A DNA stretch of 64,000 bases from Zantedeschia hybrid cultivar (Eukaryota > Streptophyta > Magnoliopsida > Alismatales > Araceae), in assembly GCA_030544215.1 (NCBI GenBank), contig JARZZO010000016.1, positions 60,987,501 through 61,051,500 of the forward strand, read 5' to 3'. The stretch's first letter is position 1; each line of letters opens with the position of its first letter. Under the pieces are notes generated by a model that searched no databases, was not told the DNA's origin, and saw only the letters and a program-made list of their open reading frames with translations. The position numbers and the translations under genes are program-made. This document shows positions 1-12,310 of this stretch, one piece after another.

Positions 1-59
1 AAAGAAATTACAAATTCTGTTTTTATCAAGAAGATAAAACAGAGTTACAAATTAGAAAG

Positions 60-3000
60 AACCATCAAGAAACCAGTTCTCTCCACAGTCTGGCCTTAAC
101 AAAAATAATAGAGCACCTATCATTTAAGAATACCAGCAGCTCTTCCCCACTTTCTTCCACCCATCTAAATGTACTCTTCAGTAATTCATTAGCACTGCTG
201 AAATGATCATTGAATTTCCTCATGTTTCTCTCACACTAAATAGTCTACAACATGGCCGGACAAATGAGGAACCACATATCTTTAAGATCTTTAGAAGGAC
301 AGACAATATTCCACCAGCTTAAAAGTTCCAACACAGAAGAATGCTCCACCCAAACAAGTCTAAATAATTTACAAATAGTCTTCCATTGAATAGAAATTAT
401 ACCACAGCCACAAAATAAATGCTTCTGGTCTTCCTCAAAGAGTGCACAAAAAACACATAAAGGACTCCCAGGGAGATGAAGCTTCTTAGCTCTCATTCCT
501 GTAAGACTTCTATTCCAAGCAAGCTTCCACAAAAATACCCTGATCTTATTAGGCAGATGGTTAGATCATACTAGATCCTTCCACCAAACCCTAATACCAC
601 CATCATTCAGCAATTGAACCAAAGACTTTATCGAAAACTACCCATTTTTATATCTTCAAACTCTCTTATCATGCACCTCTCCACAAATCCTGGCTCCACT
701 TATTAGATTAAGCAAAGATAACTCCTCTGTTTCCACATCAATAAGCTTCCTTCTCAACAATAAATTAATCTGGCTTGCATCGCTGTGAGATAATACCTCC
801 TCAACCGAAACCTCTTGATTATGGGCAATGTTGAATAGATTGCTGAAGTGCACAAACAAGACCAAGTTGGACCACCATTTGTCTTTCCAAAACTGTGTAT
901 CACAGCCGTTACCCACTTGGATTTCGCAGGATGTGACCATAAAATCAACACATTTAACAATATTCTTCCATATGGGAGATAAATTGTAGCTGGTTGAAGG
1001 ATAGAAGCTCCATTTATTCTCAGAATGAAAATACAAATCCTTAACAATCACAGCCCAGAGAGCATCCGGGCACTCCCCTCTTCTCTACAACCATTTAGCT
1101 AGCTAGGCTTTATTGAAAATTGCAGCACTACAGAGACCAATGCCACGTTGCTCTTTACTCTTACACACATTTCTCCAACAAATCAAGTGAATACCTTTCT
1201 TTTCCCTTTTCCCTCATGACTAAAAGAAAGAGCTCCTAGCTGATTCAATAATCTTTTCCACTGTTTTAGGAATCTTAAAAACAGAAGCATAGTAAATAGC
1301 AAGTGAAGAAAGAACTGACTTGGACAGAATCAATCTCTCTCCTCCTGAAAGAAAGCTACCATCCTTCCAATCTACTCTTAAATTTCTTTATCAGACCATC
1401 CCAATCCCTAACCCTTATGACACCATCTTACAAGGGCAAACCCTTTAATAGGGAAATTGTTGATTCTACACTTTAAAGAACTTGCAATTTCCTATAGTCT
1501 TTGATGAGGCACATTCAATCCAACAATTTCTGATTTCTCATAGTTGATCCTCAGACCCGTAATGACTTCTACCAAAAATAGCAATCTTTTGATATTCTGA
1601 ATATCCTCCTTGCTTCCAGATGTAAGCATTAGAGTGTCATCTGCAAACTGAAGGTGAGATAAGTGGATATTATTTCTATCAATTTTGAACCCCTCCACCA
1701 GCCCCTGTTGAGCTGCACTGTCGCAGAGAGAACTCAAAATATGACCAATAAGCAGAAAAAGGAGAGGAGACAAAGGATCTCCTTGCCTTAGTCCTCTAGA
1801 ACTGTTGAAATAACCACACGGCTCTCTATTAATCAACACAGAGAATCTGGAGGAAGAAATACAACACCTTACCCATCTTATCCATCTATCATTCAGTCCC
1901 ATAAGCTCCACGGATTTATAGAGACAATTCCAATTGATTCTATCGTAGGCCTTATCGAAATCAAGCTTTAACAGCACACCTTGCTTGTTTCTATTCTTAT
2001 AATGGTAAATAGCTTCATAAGTTGCCATATAGTTATCCAGGATGAATCTTCCTTATAAAAATGTTGACTGATTAATACCCACAAGCTTATAAATAATCTT
2101 CTTAAGCCGAGATGTTAAAATATTGTTAATGATTTTTTAACACCTGTTAAGTAGGTTAATAGGACGAAATTCAGCCATTCTTTCAGTACCTTCTGATTTC
2201 GGAATAAGGACAATATATGTAGAATTAACAAATTTAATCCTTTCTGGGCTGTCATAGAATTCTTGGACAAAGTTAACCAAATCTTCTTTAATAGTATCCC
2301 AAAAAAATTGATAGAACCCAAGAGAAAAATCATCGGGTCTTGGAGCTTTATTAGGATCCATACTAAAGATTGCCAGTTTGACTTCATCCTCCAAAAAAGG
2401 TTCACACAATTGTTCTGCATCAGAAACTTCTAACTTAGGGAGCAAACCATCTTGTAAATGGGGCCTCAACGGGTAGTCTTCCGAGAAAAGATTCTTGTAG
2501 AAGGCAACAAACCTTCTCTTGACATGGTTGGTAGTATCGGCCGATACTGGTATGTACCGGCCGGTACGTACTGGTATCGGCTGGCACTGGTACCACCCCT
2601 GTAAAGGGTATCGGCCGATACTGGGCCGGTACCGGCCAGTACGTACCAGTACCGGTACCCCCCGATGTCGGTACCGGTACTGCCATCCATGGCTCTTGAT
2701 CTCATTAGGTTATTCAATGACAATCTCATTCTCTCTAATGTGATCAATAGCCATATATCTTTTCTTAGCACTAGCCACTGCATGGAAGAAAGAAGTGTTT
2801 TTATCTCCTTTTAACCAATGTTCATTAGCCTCTGTTTCCAACCAATTTTCTCCTTCAACAATTCTTCATTATAAATTTTCTTGAACTGCCTCAAGCCTGC
2901 CATTCTTGAGTAGATAAATCAACGGAATCACTTTTCAGTTCCAACTCTTCAATGTTGATCTTCAATTTCTACCTCTTTGCTGCTACCCTCCCAAGTTTCT

Positions 3001-3882
3001 GCTTAACCCATTGTCTCATGCAATTCCTAATCCATTTAAGTTTACCTTGAAAATTCTGTACTGCAGATGCTGCCACCGGCGCTTGATGCCGCCACTTACT
3101 TAACAATTCTCTGAAACCATCTTCCCTCTGCCACTTTAGTTCATATCTGAAGATTCCGAAGTTTTTTCTCTTATCATCCATCCTAAGTTGCAAAGGAATA
3201 TGATCGGAAACAGACCTACTTAGTCCTTTAACACGTGACAAAGGAAATCTCCTGAACCAATCAGATGAGATCAAAATTCTATCAATCCTAGACTGTTTAC
3301 TGACCTGCTGTAAATTAGACCAGGTATATTTTCTGTTTGGGATTTCCATATTCATTAGCTTTACATTCCTAATCCACTGATTAAAGATTTCCATATCCTT
3401 GCTTCATTTCTGTCTACCAGACCTCTCCCAAGGATACCTTACACAGTTAAAGTCTCCCAAGATACACCAGGCTTCAGAAAATAGGGCACACAGTCTATAA
3501 AGTTCTTGGAAAAAAGACTCCCTCTGCTGATCAGTATGAGGACCATACACAGTTATAATGACCCAGCTGTCATTAATAGAGCTTCTACTCTTGCAGCTAA
3601 AAGAAACCGAGATACTGAATTTGCCCACATCACAGATTTTACCCTCAAACTTGTTCCTATTCACAATACCAACTGTCCTCCTTTATCTTCATCTGCAGGA
3701 AGAACAGTCGCCTCATTCAGTATAGACCCACTCAATCTAGCTGTAGAAGATTTATCCAGGCTGGACATCTTGGCCTCCTGCAAGTAGATACAGTCTAGCT
3801 GAAGGGAATGCACCAAGTCTGTCACAGCTCTCGCCTTAAAATTCCCATTGAGTCCCCTGATATTCCAAGAGATCAGATTCAT
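60..3882 (-). pseudogene. LINE A ORF2: endonuclease, reverse transcriptase, zf-RVT (broken)
   Basis: ORF2 would nick target DNA and copy the LINE RNA into the nick. The start at 3882 gives MNLISWNIRGLNG, the typical endonuclease N-terminus. It is followed by QEAKM, VYGPH, GDFNCVR (about 3455-3435) and SDHIPL (about 3210), the conserved acidic and His motifs of the AP-endonuclease fold. The reverse transcriptase begins near 2469 (NKAPRPDDF, RPINLLN) and continues with RGLRQGDPLSPLLF and the catalytic FADD at about 1647-1636. The zf-RVT domain is at 532-245 (CVFCALFEEDQKHLFCGC). Reading frames change near 3664, 3400, 2469, 2100-2030, 1390 and 560, and the MITE at 2523-2691 lies between endonuclease and reverse transcriptase. 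Each domain is clear but the protein cannot be made intact. Confidence 0.85.
2523..2691. mobile_element. hAT-type MITE 1 (GTACCGG subfamily), inserted in LINE A ORF2
   Basis: This 169-bp element begins CATGGTTGGTAGTATCGG, and its right end read in reverse complement begins CATGGATGGCAGTACCGG. The flanking 8-bp duplications are TCTCTTGA (2515-2522) and GCTCTTGA (2692-2699), 7 of 8 matching. The interior is a chain of self-complementary CCGGTACC and CGGCCGAT motifs with no coding capacity. Its ends match the hAT element at 41079-46133, which is the likely source of transposase. Confidence 0.88.
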
Positions 3883-5233
3883 GATGAAACGATATCCTTC
3901 CCCACCTCCTTGAGCTTCTTCCCTCTTAAATTGTCCACAACTTCGTTATTTTTCAGAAAGTTGGCTTCCCTCTTCCCAATCTTTATTCCTCCTCCCGTCC
4001 CCTTCCTCTTAGCTGAATGTTGTAGAGCATTGTTCCTTCTCAACTTTTTAAGGAAACTTAAGACCATTGCCTCCCTTCCTACAAAGGATACACCAATACG
4101 CTGGCCAAACTGGATAATTTCATCTGTCCAAGTTTCTTCATCAAGAAACTGTTTTACTGACAGTCGCTCATCTCTCGCTTCATAAGGCACAATCTGAGCA
4201 CCCAAAGCTTCATCCTGCATATTCCCTTCACTCATCCCCTTTTTCAAACCCTCAACTGCCAGAACATCTTGAATGCCAGACGAATCAGCTCCCCCATCTT
4301 CTGCCTGCAAAACCCTACCATACTGTCACAGACCCAGTCATCCCCTGCAGCTCGATTGAAAAATACCTTCTGACCAACACTCATCTCCAACCTCTCTTCC
4401 TCAGTCCACAGGATCACTCGATCCTCCTGGCCAATCCCCAAGGAAGCAGTATTACAAACCAGAGCACCTAAGGTAGAAATCATCTCTCCACTGATCAGAG
4501 AAAGCTCCCATCCGATACTCTGTTTACCAGACTTTGCTTTACTGCCAGACACTCGAGAAAGATGACGACGGTTTATAATCGGCTTAACAACAGACGGCTG
4601 AACCGGTCCATAAAGAGCCCGGTTCGAGAATAAGTTAGGATCCGATATATAAGGATCATTAAGAATCGGATCCCCTATCAATATCGGATCCTCAAAAACC
4701 CGATCCCGCACCTGTTCATCTTCTTCGCCGGAAACCCCAACACCAGCATGCCGTTGGATAGCCTTGATCGCACCCACCTCGGGACCACCAGGGATGGTCT
4801 TCACCAAACCATCTAAGAAGCTTTCACCTTCCACGATAGCAATAGACTGCTCAGTCCTGCAGTTCGAGGGATCTGGGAGCTTCCCGAGAACCCCTTTACC
4901 TCCATGGGGCCTAGGAACTCCGCAGACATGAATGCCTTTTACTAAACCTGCCTGACTATTCACTTCCGTCTGATTCAGTTCGGCTGAATTCGTCAGCTTA
5001 GGGGAATACTCAGACTCGGTCCCAAAAACACCCAGGACCGAAGGATAGCAGCATTCCGGCTCCCCTGTTTCAGCACCGCCATCTCTGTTCTGTCTATACC
5101 TTATGTACTCGGCCACCACATCAGCCCAGGACCATTCTTGCTCAACAGGTTCACTCTTGCCAGAGTCTTCCACCTCAATGGTTTGCCAGTATCTTACCAC
5201 ATCAGCCCAGTACCTTCTGTACTCGGCCACCAC
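3879..5233 (-). pseudogene. LINE A ORF1 (RNA-binding protein), 5'-truncated and frameshifted
   Basis: This segment has two overlapping frames, 5233-4244 and 4310-3879, implying one frameshift near 4300. The first frame starts after the missing DUF4283 domain with repeated WSWADVVAEY motifs; a short tandem duplication is visible at about 5100-5270. The second frame ends in a block shared with LINEs B and C: GVSFVGREAM, then GGGIKIGKREANF. ORF1 of plant L1 elements binds element RNA to form the transposition particle. The TGA stop (3881-3879) overlaps the ORF2 ATG (3882-3880) as ATGA, which suggests coupled translation. It is recognised by position and by similarity to the other copies in the window. 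Confidence 0.75.
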
Positions 5234-5499
5234 ATCAGTCCAGGACCATTCTTACTCGGCCACCACATCTCTGAGGTTTTTCTCTTATTCTTGCCATTTG
5301 TTCTTTATTACTCTTCATGGAACTTGTTAGAATCTCTTTTTTTGGTAAGGAGGAGATTAGAAAAAGAAAGGTCCTTATTTTGTGATCGGGGTTGAGTATG
5401 TAGAAGTAGATATGAAGTTGGAATGGAGTTGGTGAATGTTAGATTAGACCCCATAAATATAGCTATATTAGCTAAGTGTATGCAGAGATGAGGAGGAAG

Positions 5500-5710
5500 G
5501 TGCATCATGGATTCAGATTGTTAAAAGAGAAATACGGCAGGAATTGTGCGAAATTGTCCGGTAGTCCTATATGGAGTTCTTTATTGGGCCTACTAGGGGG
5601 CATAAGCAAATTATTGGATTTCATGGTAATCTCTACTTTGCTTCAGGTGGGAATTTACAGGTGTGTCAGATTTTGGGAAGACATTTGGCTTGACTGTTTG
5701 GTGGAGTGAC
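5500..5710 (+). pseudogene. Relic of a LINE ORF2 (region between RT and zf-RVT)
   Basis: A short plus-strand frame reads LLKEKYGRNC ... SPIWSSLLGLL ... GIYRCVRFWEDIWLD. This resembles the stretch that follows the reverse transcriptase in plant LINEs, where RFWxDxW is typical. Nothing recognisable flanks it. It is probably a very old fragment; the assignment rests on one short motif. Confidence 0.4.
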
Positions 5711-7612
5711 GCCCTTACACTGGTTCTTTTTTCCCTTTTTAGAATGGTAAGACTGGAACCCCGTTGATGGTGGGGGTCGGCGACTGTAGACCAACTATGA
5801 CCATGGAGGGATGTCGGGATGTCAGACAACTTTTAAGATCGGGAGATACATGTCCAATCTCAGCATTCTTGACTATGCCCTTTCTTCTATTTATTTTGGT
5901 TTTGTGGGTGGCAGGATTGTGGGAGATTAGAGAGGATTCTGGTACAGGTGCATTAGTAGAACTTTTTGCACTGGACAAGTTTGTAAGGAACCCCTTACCA
6001 ATCATAAGAGGACTAGCAGTGAGGGAATTATAAATAAAGTGTTGAGTTAAAATAAAGTCGGTCTTTTATGTGTCAGTATGAATGCTAATAATAAATTCTC
6101 GAAAGTCATGTCAGTAATGAGAGATTTATAATTGTGGAGGCATCTAATTTCAAGCAGTTAGAATCAAACCTAAAAGGAATAGATTTAAAAAATTGTTTAA
6201 GCAAGCAAGTTCAATTTGGATTTGTTGCAAATTTAAAGTTACAAAACATTTTACAAGTACGACCAGATATGCATTTATTTAGTACATCAAATCAGATTGA
6301 TGGGGATTGGTAAAGTGGAACCTTAGTTCAAAATTTTAGTTATGTTGAAGCTAAGTAATGAGTTACTTCAATCTAGGTCAAGTTAAAGCTACAATGTAAT
6401 AGACACAAGGCTGGTTTATTCCTTCGTTAATAAGGGGGAGTATGTGTGTGTGTGTTTTAATATGTAATGGTTATCTAGGTAACTAGGTGAAAGATTGACA
6501 GGACAGATGATAACTAGGATTTTAAGCGGCACTCATTAATAGATTACCAGAAATTGGACAACATTTCCAATAGGTTGTAGATGTCTGATGTTGTTAAGGA
6601 CAAGAATATCACAATAGAGTATAAATGTTAGGTTGGGTGATAGGTTGGTACCTACTTTAGTAGAATTAATATGAATCATGATACTATGACTCTTGGACAA
6701 AGTTGAGTATTAGGTGTTGTCGACCCTTAAATTTTCTTAGTAATGTTTTAAATATTGAGGGCTGAGGTATTCAAGAGCTTACATTAATGAGCATGCATAA
6801 GCTTAAGTATGGAGTCTTTATGGTGCCGAATTGTAGCTAGTTGTGTGGTACTGACCATACTATTCAGATGGTCACACGAGGCTTTGTGAGGATGAAGTAA
6901 TCATGGAGTTGGTGTCTGCGAGATTGAGTGCTAGGTGAGTCATTGATTCCGATATTATGGCCAGCTTCCGGGACTATAGACCACAATCGTTGCTCACTTG
7001 TAGTAGAAAGAAGTGAAAGATGAAGGTGGGACAAGAATTAGTGCAGCAGGTTGAGTAGATGCTGAAATAAATGGCTGCTGTTCTCTTATAGGGTGAGCTT
7101 TTATCTAGCTGACTTAGCAATAAGTCTATTCAATTACAAAGATGTAAGGTGGAGTGGTATATAAGAGTGGCACAGCAGAAGGGTAGTGGATCTATTGTCT
7201 ACAAGCCCATGAGTAACTAATTTTAAAACTCTAAAATGACACTAGATGGGGGATGGTTTTGTAGTAGACATGTTATCGAACCTTGTATTTCGAAATATAG
7301 TTCTTGTTTCAAATGTGGTTATGTATGAATACTTGTACAGATCCCACGTGCATATCAAAACTAACCTATCATAAAAAAATTGGATATACTCATATACTGT
7401 AAGTTCTCTAGGTAGAAGGGTGACTGAACTAACAAGGTCTAAACACAGCATAACATAACATATTTAAAGACATATAGTGATAGAGGGGGATGACTTGTAT
7501 GATTGCCAGTGAACCAAGAAAAGCAGTAAAATGATAAGTATCTAGAGTCATAAACCTTAATGCCAACTTAGTTACTCTTAATGCAAGCCAGTTACAAGAT
7601 TCATGGAACTGA

Positions 7613-7740
7613 GATTGAAACCAGAACTGGTCAGAGCCGGTTCCGGTTCAGAACCGGCCAACACCAGCCAGAACCGGCTGGTGCAAACCGGATCAAGAAC
7701 TGCCGGTTCCAGTTTGAACTGGCCGGTTCTGCAAACCATG
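7613..7740. repeat. Palindrome-rich element, GAACCGGTTC subfamily, probable degraded hAT MITE
   Basis: The stretch is dense in GAACCGG/CCGGTTC motifs. Its right end in reverse complement reads CATGGTTTGCAGAACCGG, which follows the terminal pattern of the hAT MITEs elsewhere in the window. The left end is diverged and I could not find an 8-bp duplication, so the left boundary is a guess. Confidence 0.5.
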
Positions 7741-8340
7741 GTTAGATAAGAATTTGTAAAAATTAAAGTTAAACGTTTGAACCTTATTACCTAGATCAGA
7801 GATAACTATGAAGATCATAAAGTTAAGCACATTATGAGGCATTAAAAAAAAAATTAGGGCCTTGGCAATTGGTTTGTGTTCGGTCATCATTTTCTTCCTT
7901 TTTGGCTAATCCAAGAGAACAATCTGAAATAAGAGTGAATGGAGACTAATTATTAGTGATTTACGAAACTAGTAGAGGTGGTGAAGGATAATGAGTGTCA
8001 GCTACTCAATTGATTAAATAAGGTGCCATAGATCAGTACAATGGTAGTATTGGAATAGCATGAATATCAAACAATTAACAAGCAAGAAAACAGCAGAGGG
8101 GCACATGGAGAGTAAAAAGGATAGGCCTCCTACCTGTAAAAGAGGATCACAACACTCCTCAAGATCACTCCGGTGTCCATGCATCAGCCTTTACTCCCAG
8201 CTGGTTCTCCATGCAGGGTAGGATGAAGGGAAGCAGCTTTCTCAATTTCTAAGGTTTTCTAGGCTTTAGCTAATTTTTCCTAGGCTCTCTCCTTCACTTC
8301 TAAAGCATGCTTTTACTAGTAAAAGAACCCCCCAAGGTTT

Positions 8341-8344
<4 letters not shown>

Positions 8345-8378
<34 letters not shown>
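8345..8378. repeat. (TC)n microsatellite
   Basis: About 17 perfect CT/TC dinucleotides in a pyrimidine-rich context. Confidence 0.95.
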
Positions 8379-8381
<3 letters not shown>

Positions 8382-9017
8382 TGCTGCGCCAGCCAGGAGA
8401 TAGCCTGCCCTTACTGCCTTCCCTTCCTTGTAAAGAGGTGAGAGGCAGTTCAGTTTGGAAGAGCTGAACCGCCCTCCCTCCAGTGGGCTTTACCATGTCA
8501 GTATCCCCTAACTATTATGCAATTTTTCCTTAAAAGACAGATCAAGGAAATAATCAGTAGAGTCTCCCCTTATTAATCTTAGTTATCCACTAATATTCTC
8601 CTATTTATCTAACCCAAACTTAATGAAGAGGGAACAAGGACATATCACCCTACTTGAAAATGGGTACCAATCCTAGTAAGCTGCTATCAAGTTGCTGCAA
8701 CTTAGTTTCCTTCTTGTTTTCTTCCTTTTCTTCTCTTTCCCTTTTTTTCTCTCCGTCTCTTTCTTTCTCTCTTCTTCACTCCTATCTTACCTCTCCTTGG
8801 TTGTGTAGGAGGGTGAGGGCAAACCCCTATTTATTGGGGAGTAGAGGCGGAGGAGAGGAGGTGTGGTAGGCAAGAGGAGGGGTGTGGCAGCCCGGTGAGC
8901 CCCACCTGTTGGCCCAAAAGCACCACCAAATAAGCACCTATTAAGGCCCATTAAGGCATTGTCTTTCAAGTTATTGAGAGCCTATTTGAAGCTCAATAAC
9001 GTTTCTTTTTATGGTTT

Positions 9018-11150
9018 TGTAACATCCCCATCGACCCAGTTCAGTTATGTCAACTTGCAACAAACCAGCCATAGTGGGAACAATGCAAACATCCATAATT
9101 ATCCAAAATGAGCATATATACATCTATGAACCAATGAAACAACCATCATAGCCACAATAATATCCTCTTGATAAAAAAATAAATACTGAAAATAATAACA
9201 ATAATAAATACTTGTATAGGATCTCTACATATCCAAATAAAATAAAATAAAATAAAATATCTCAAAGTCTGAATAAACTAACTTATTACATCAATTTTAG
9301 AACTGAAAATAAATTGAAACCTACATCTATCTAACAAGTCTTGAGCTAAAACTCTAAGCCTGGCACTCCTCTTTAAGCTCAGCCTCTACCTCAGCCTCTC
9401 TTAAAAGTGTTAATTAGCAAGGATGAGTCACAACCGACTCAGCAAGCTCATAAGTCACAAATTCCATAGTTTTTCATTACATCATATAATAAATAAAAAG
9501 GCATGATAAACAATTAACTATAGTAAACATTCATACCATATACATACATGTTTATGTTCCTAAACACATTCTTTATCATCTAGTCATAACACGTCCAACT
9601 ATATATGCATAATTCTTAATTATAAATCTTACATATGCATATCACATCATATCATGGCTTATCTTAACGTGCTCATGCACAACAACATCTTATCACTTCA
9701 TAGCATATGACAAGCATAAAAAACAGGACATAGAGGTGTCATAATCATCATCATCATCTTCTTTGCACAGTGATAAGGCAGCACCCATTAAGTCTTTGGC
9801 TGCGCAGTTAGGGGACATTCATATCCCACCTAGTTAGCATGCAAGCATACTTCTAGGATTAAACCATTGCCCTCGGGCTCATAAATGCAACCTCATAGTC
9901 GTTGACCAAATAAATATAGGAATCTAGATATGGCCCCTGTAGGATCAAGAGGTGGCTCCCACCATATAGCACTTTGGCCCATAAGGGATCAAGAGGTGGC
10001 TCCCATGACGTAGCACTCAGGCTATGTGGCACTTAGGTCCCATACTATTGGCTAGTGCATCCATCATCATAGCATCTTAATTGCATGCATGCATCATCAT
10101 ATGTGTAGTGCCGTACATAAGAGTGCATAACATAACTTACAATATGCAAAATCTACTTAATTCAATAGGTATTTCGGGTTTCTATTTTCTGTTCTGAAAT
10201 GAGAATGACGTCTTTCAGGACATTAAGCAGATTCGTAGTTAAAATAAAAGCCCTTATTAATTTTCAAAAATAGTAATCATTGACATGCTATTAACAGGTT
10301 AAACATGATTAATAGGCTAATCAGAAATTATATTTTCAGGATTAATGGAGAATTAGCATGAATTTACCTAAATTAATCCGAAATTAAACAAACTGCCTAG
10401 AACAGGTTTGAAACGCGTCCATGCAGGTTGACGGGTGTCATGATTCACGTGATCACGTCACGCTGTATGGATGTCCTTCAATGCAGATATTCAGGTTCGC
10501 ATATATCCGCATGTTCTTACGAAATCTTAAAATAGCGCAATAACAAAACATGTTTTAACTCATAGATCTACATACTCGTAGTAGGTAGGAAATTAGCTTT
10601 GAAAATAGGTTTTTATACATAAAAATAGCCATGGAATTAGGGTTACTCATCACTTGCCTCTACACTAAGAACTAAAGAACTTGAAGAAACCTGCTTAGGC
10701 ACGGCGGGAAACTCCTCCATGCATGCATCACACCTCCCGGAGTGCTTCTCACGAAGTCCTCCACGAGCCGAACACAAGTGCACCCCGATCATCCCCCGAT
10801 CTCCCTCTATGACGGTCTCAACCCTCTCTTTAACTCTCTATTGCGTTGATATGCACTAAAGGGGTCTTGGGATGAAGTTAATATATATATAGAGTGTTAG
10901 AGTCGAGTTTTATGTGGAACAAAACTCTCATGGATGGAAACTAACCCAGTCGTTCTAAAACTGGGTTGCGGGTCTGAAATGCGTCAGCCCGATCCGATGC
11001 CTATCATGGTTCTCTAAGACACATCACACTTCGGTCGACGCCTCTCACAACTCACCCTAGGGTTTAGCTAAACCTGTCCTAAGTCCTCTAATGGGCCAAC
11101 TAAAGCTACTAATGGGCTGCTAATGTGTCACTAATGGGTCACACATTACA
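9018..11150. mobile_element. Candidate solo LTR of a plant LTR retrotransposon
   Basis: The stretch begins TGTAACATCCCC and ends ACACATTACA, giving the TG...CA termini of an LTR with a short TGTAA/TTACA inverted repeat. The bases next to the ends are GGTTT (left) and GGTTG (right), a 4 of 5 match to a target-site duplication. A TGTAACATCCC start is common in plant gypsy LTRs. No gag or pol flanks it, so it would be a solo LTR made by recombination. There is no coding content. Confidence 0.45.
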
Positions 11151-11953
11151 GGTTGACGTTATTTATTTTGTGGTACACCAGATGCTGATTCCTCCAGGCC
11201 AAGGCCAAGCAACTTCCTTACAGATGTCTTTATTTCCTTTATTACCATTTAAGTTTTACTTAAGGTATTACATGTCTATAAGGGAAGTATCTCCCCATTT
11301 GAACTCAATAAAAATATTAGGAAAATCATGGTATTTGATAAGAGGAAAAATCTTGTTCTAGTTATTCCATAAAAATACCCATGGTATTAAAATATCATTC
11401 TTTGGCTACTGCAAAAATCTCACAAATCATACCACCCATCTTACATGTTAAGCATCCAAAGTCCAACAAAATGTTAAATTCGTAAGGTACTTCTCTAACG
11501 AGTCTCACTATCCTGCTGATAATAGAGGTATTTCAAGGATATGTCCTAACTGCTCAAATATGGGCAACTATTGTCTAAAGGGCCTACAAAATTAGCTCTA
11601 TTCAAGAGTCTAGTTCTAACCTATGCGGCAAGAAGCTCTAAACCAAATTTCAAATAAAATCTCATTTTTCAACTATTTAATCAATTCTAAACATTACCCT
11701 TGTTTTTACGTTTATGAATTGGGTTAGAAATTGTATGTTCATAGTTTCTATTTACATCCTAAGGCAAACAGTATGTTACAGCTTTACTGGCATGTGTAAG
11801 GTAAATTGGATTGGGCTCCGCTTTCTCTTTGTTTGAAGTCAAGTTAAGGTAGGTAAAAAGTGATGCTAGGGCATCTCTAAATAGTAAATACTGTCATGGG
11901 GAAAAGCTCCACATCATAGAAATGTAATGCTGCATGGTAAAGTTGTTTTGCAG
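11151..11953. other. No recognisable gene
   Basis: AT-rich sequence without repeats or family motifs. A short plus-strand open frame at 11125-11361 shows no recognisable domain. It could be intron or intergenic DNA upstream of the two candidate exons that follow. Confidence 0.5.
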
Positions 11954-12147
11954 AAAGGAGAGTCTGGCTTTGAACATCAAGAGATTCCAATGCCAACGGT
12001 TCCAGCTCCTGAGAGGGTGATTATGTTTCCCTTCATTTATTGACTTAGAAGCCTGTGTTTCAAAAATATTGAATTCGTCTTACTGTTACAGCTTATTTCC
12101 TTGGAAGAACTGCGGAAGAGGCGTCTCACTGATCCTCGTCTGCCCAT
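11954..12147 (+). other. Two candidate exons of an unidentified host gene
   Basis: Exon-like blocks at 11954-12016 and 12092-12147 are preceded by good 3' splice sites (TTTTGCAG and TTACAG) and followed by GT. Spliced together they stay open and read KGESGFEHQEIPMP, then TVPAPERLISLEELRKRRL and TDPRLP, a protein-like, charged sequence unlike the surrounding AT-rich DNA. The first exon is 63 nt (phase 0) and the second leaves two bases of a split codon. I do not recognise the family. They lie just upstream of the LINE nest, which would then sit in an intron. Confidence 0.35.
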
Positions 12148-12310
12148 GTAACATTCATAATATATTTTATAAAAAAACCATATTAACTATATTTTTTCAT
12201 TCATTTATGGTTTCTGATACAATTATGTGAAGCTTAAGGTCTGCTTTTATTATTCATTTTTCTTTAATTGTCTATCAATGTAGTGAAATCTTCTCCTTTT
12301 CCCAATTCCA

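Larger units (their letters stand above)
1..5275 (-). mobile_element. LINE A, plant L1-type non-LTR retrotransposon, degenerate
   Basis: On the minus strand the order is ORF1 (5233-3879), then ORF2 with an AP-type endonuclease, reverse transcriptase and a C-terminal zf-RVT domain ending near 60. This is the usual plant L1 layout. The 5' part of ORF1 (zinc knuckles and DUF4283) is missing, so the copy looks 5'-truncated near 5275. The 3' end runs to or past the left edge of the window. Several frameshifts and a 169-bp MITE at 2523-2691 break ORF2, so this copy is not autonomous. Confidence 0.85.
5711..9017. other. Degraded intergenic sequence without a recognisable gene
   Basis: I see no coding frame with family-level motifs on either strand across this stretch. 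The notable items are a GAACCGGTTC-rich palindromic element at 7613-7740 and a TC microsatellite at 8345-8378. The rest may be heavily mutated retrotransposon DNA, but no motif proves it. Confidence 0.5.

Noticed and set aside
7602..7748. A confident MITE with duplication at the GAACCGGTTC-rich element
   Set aside because: The right end fits the family but no 8-bp duplication could be found with any plausible left boundary, so it is kept only as a probable degraded element.
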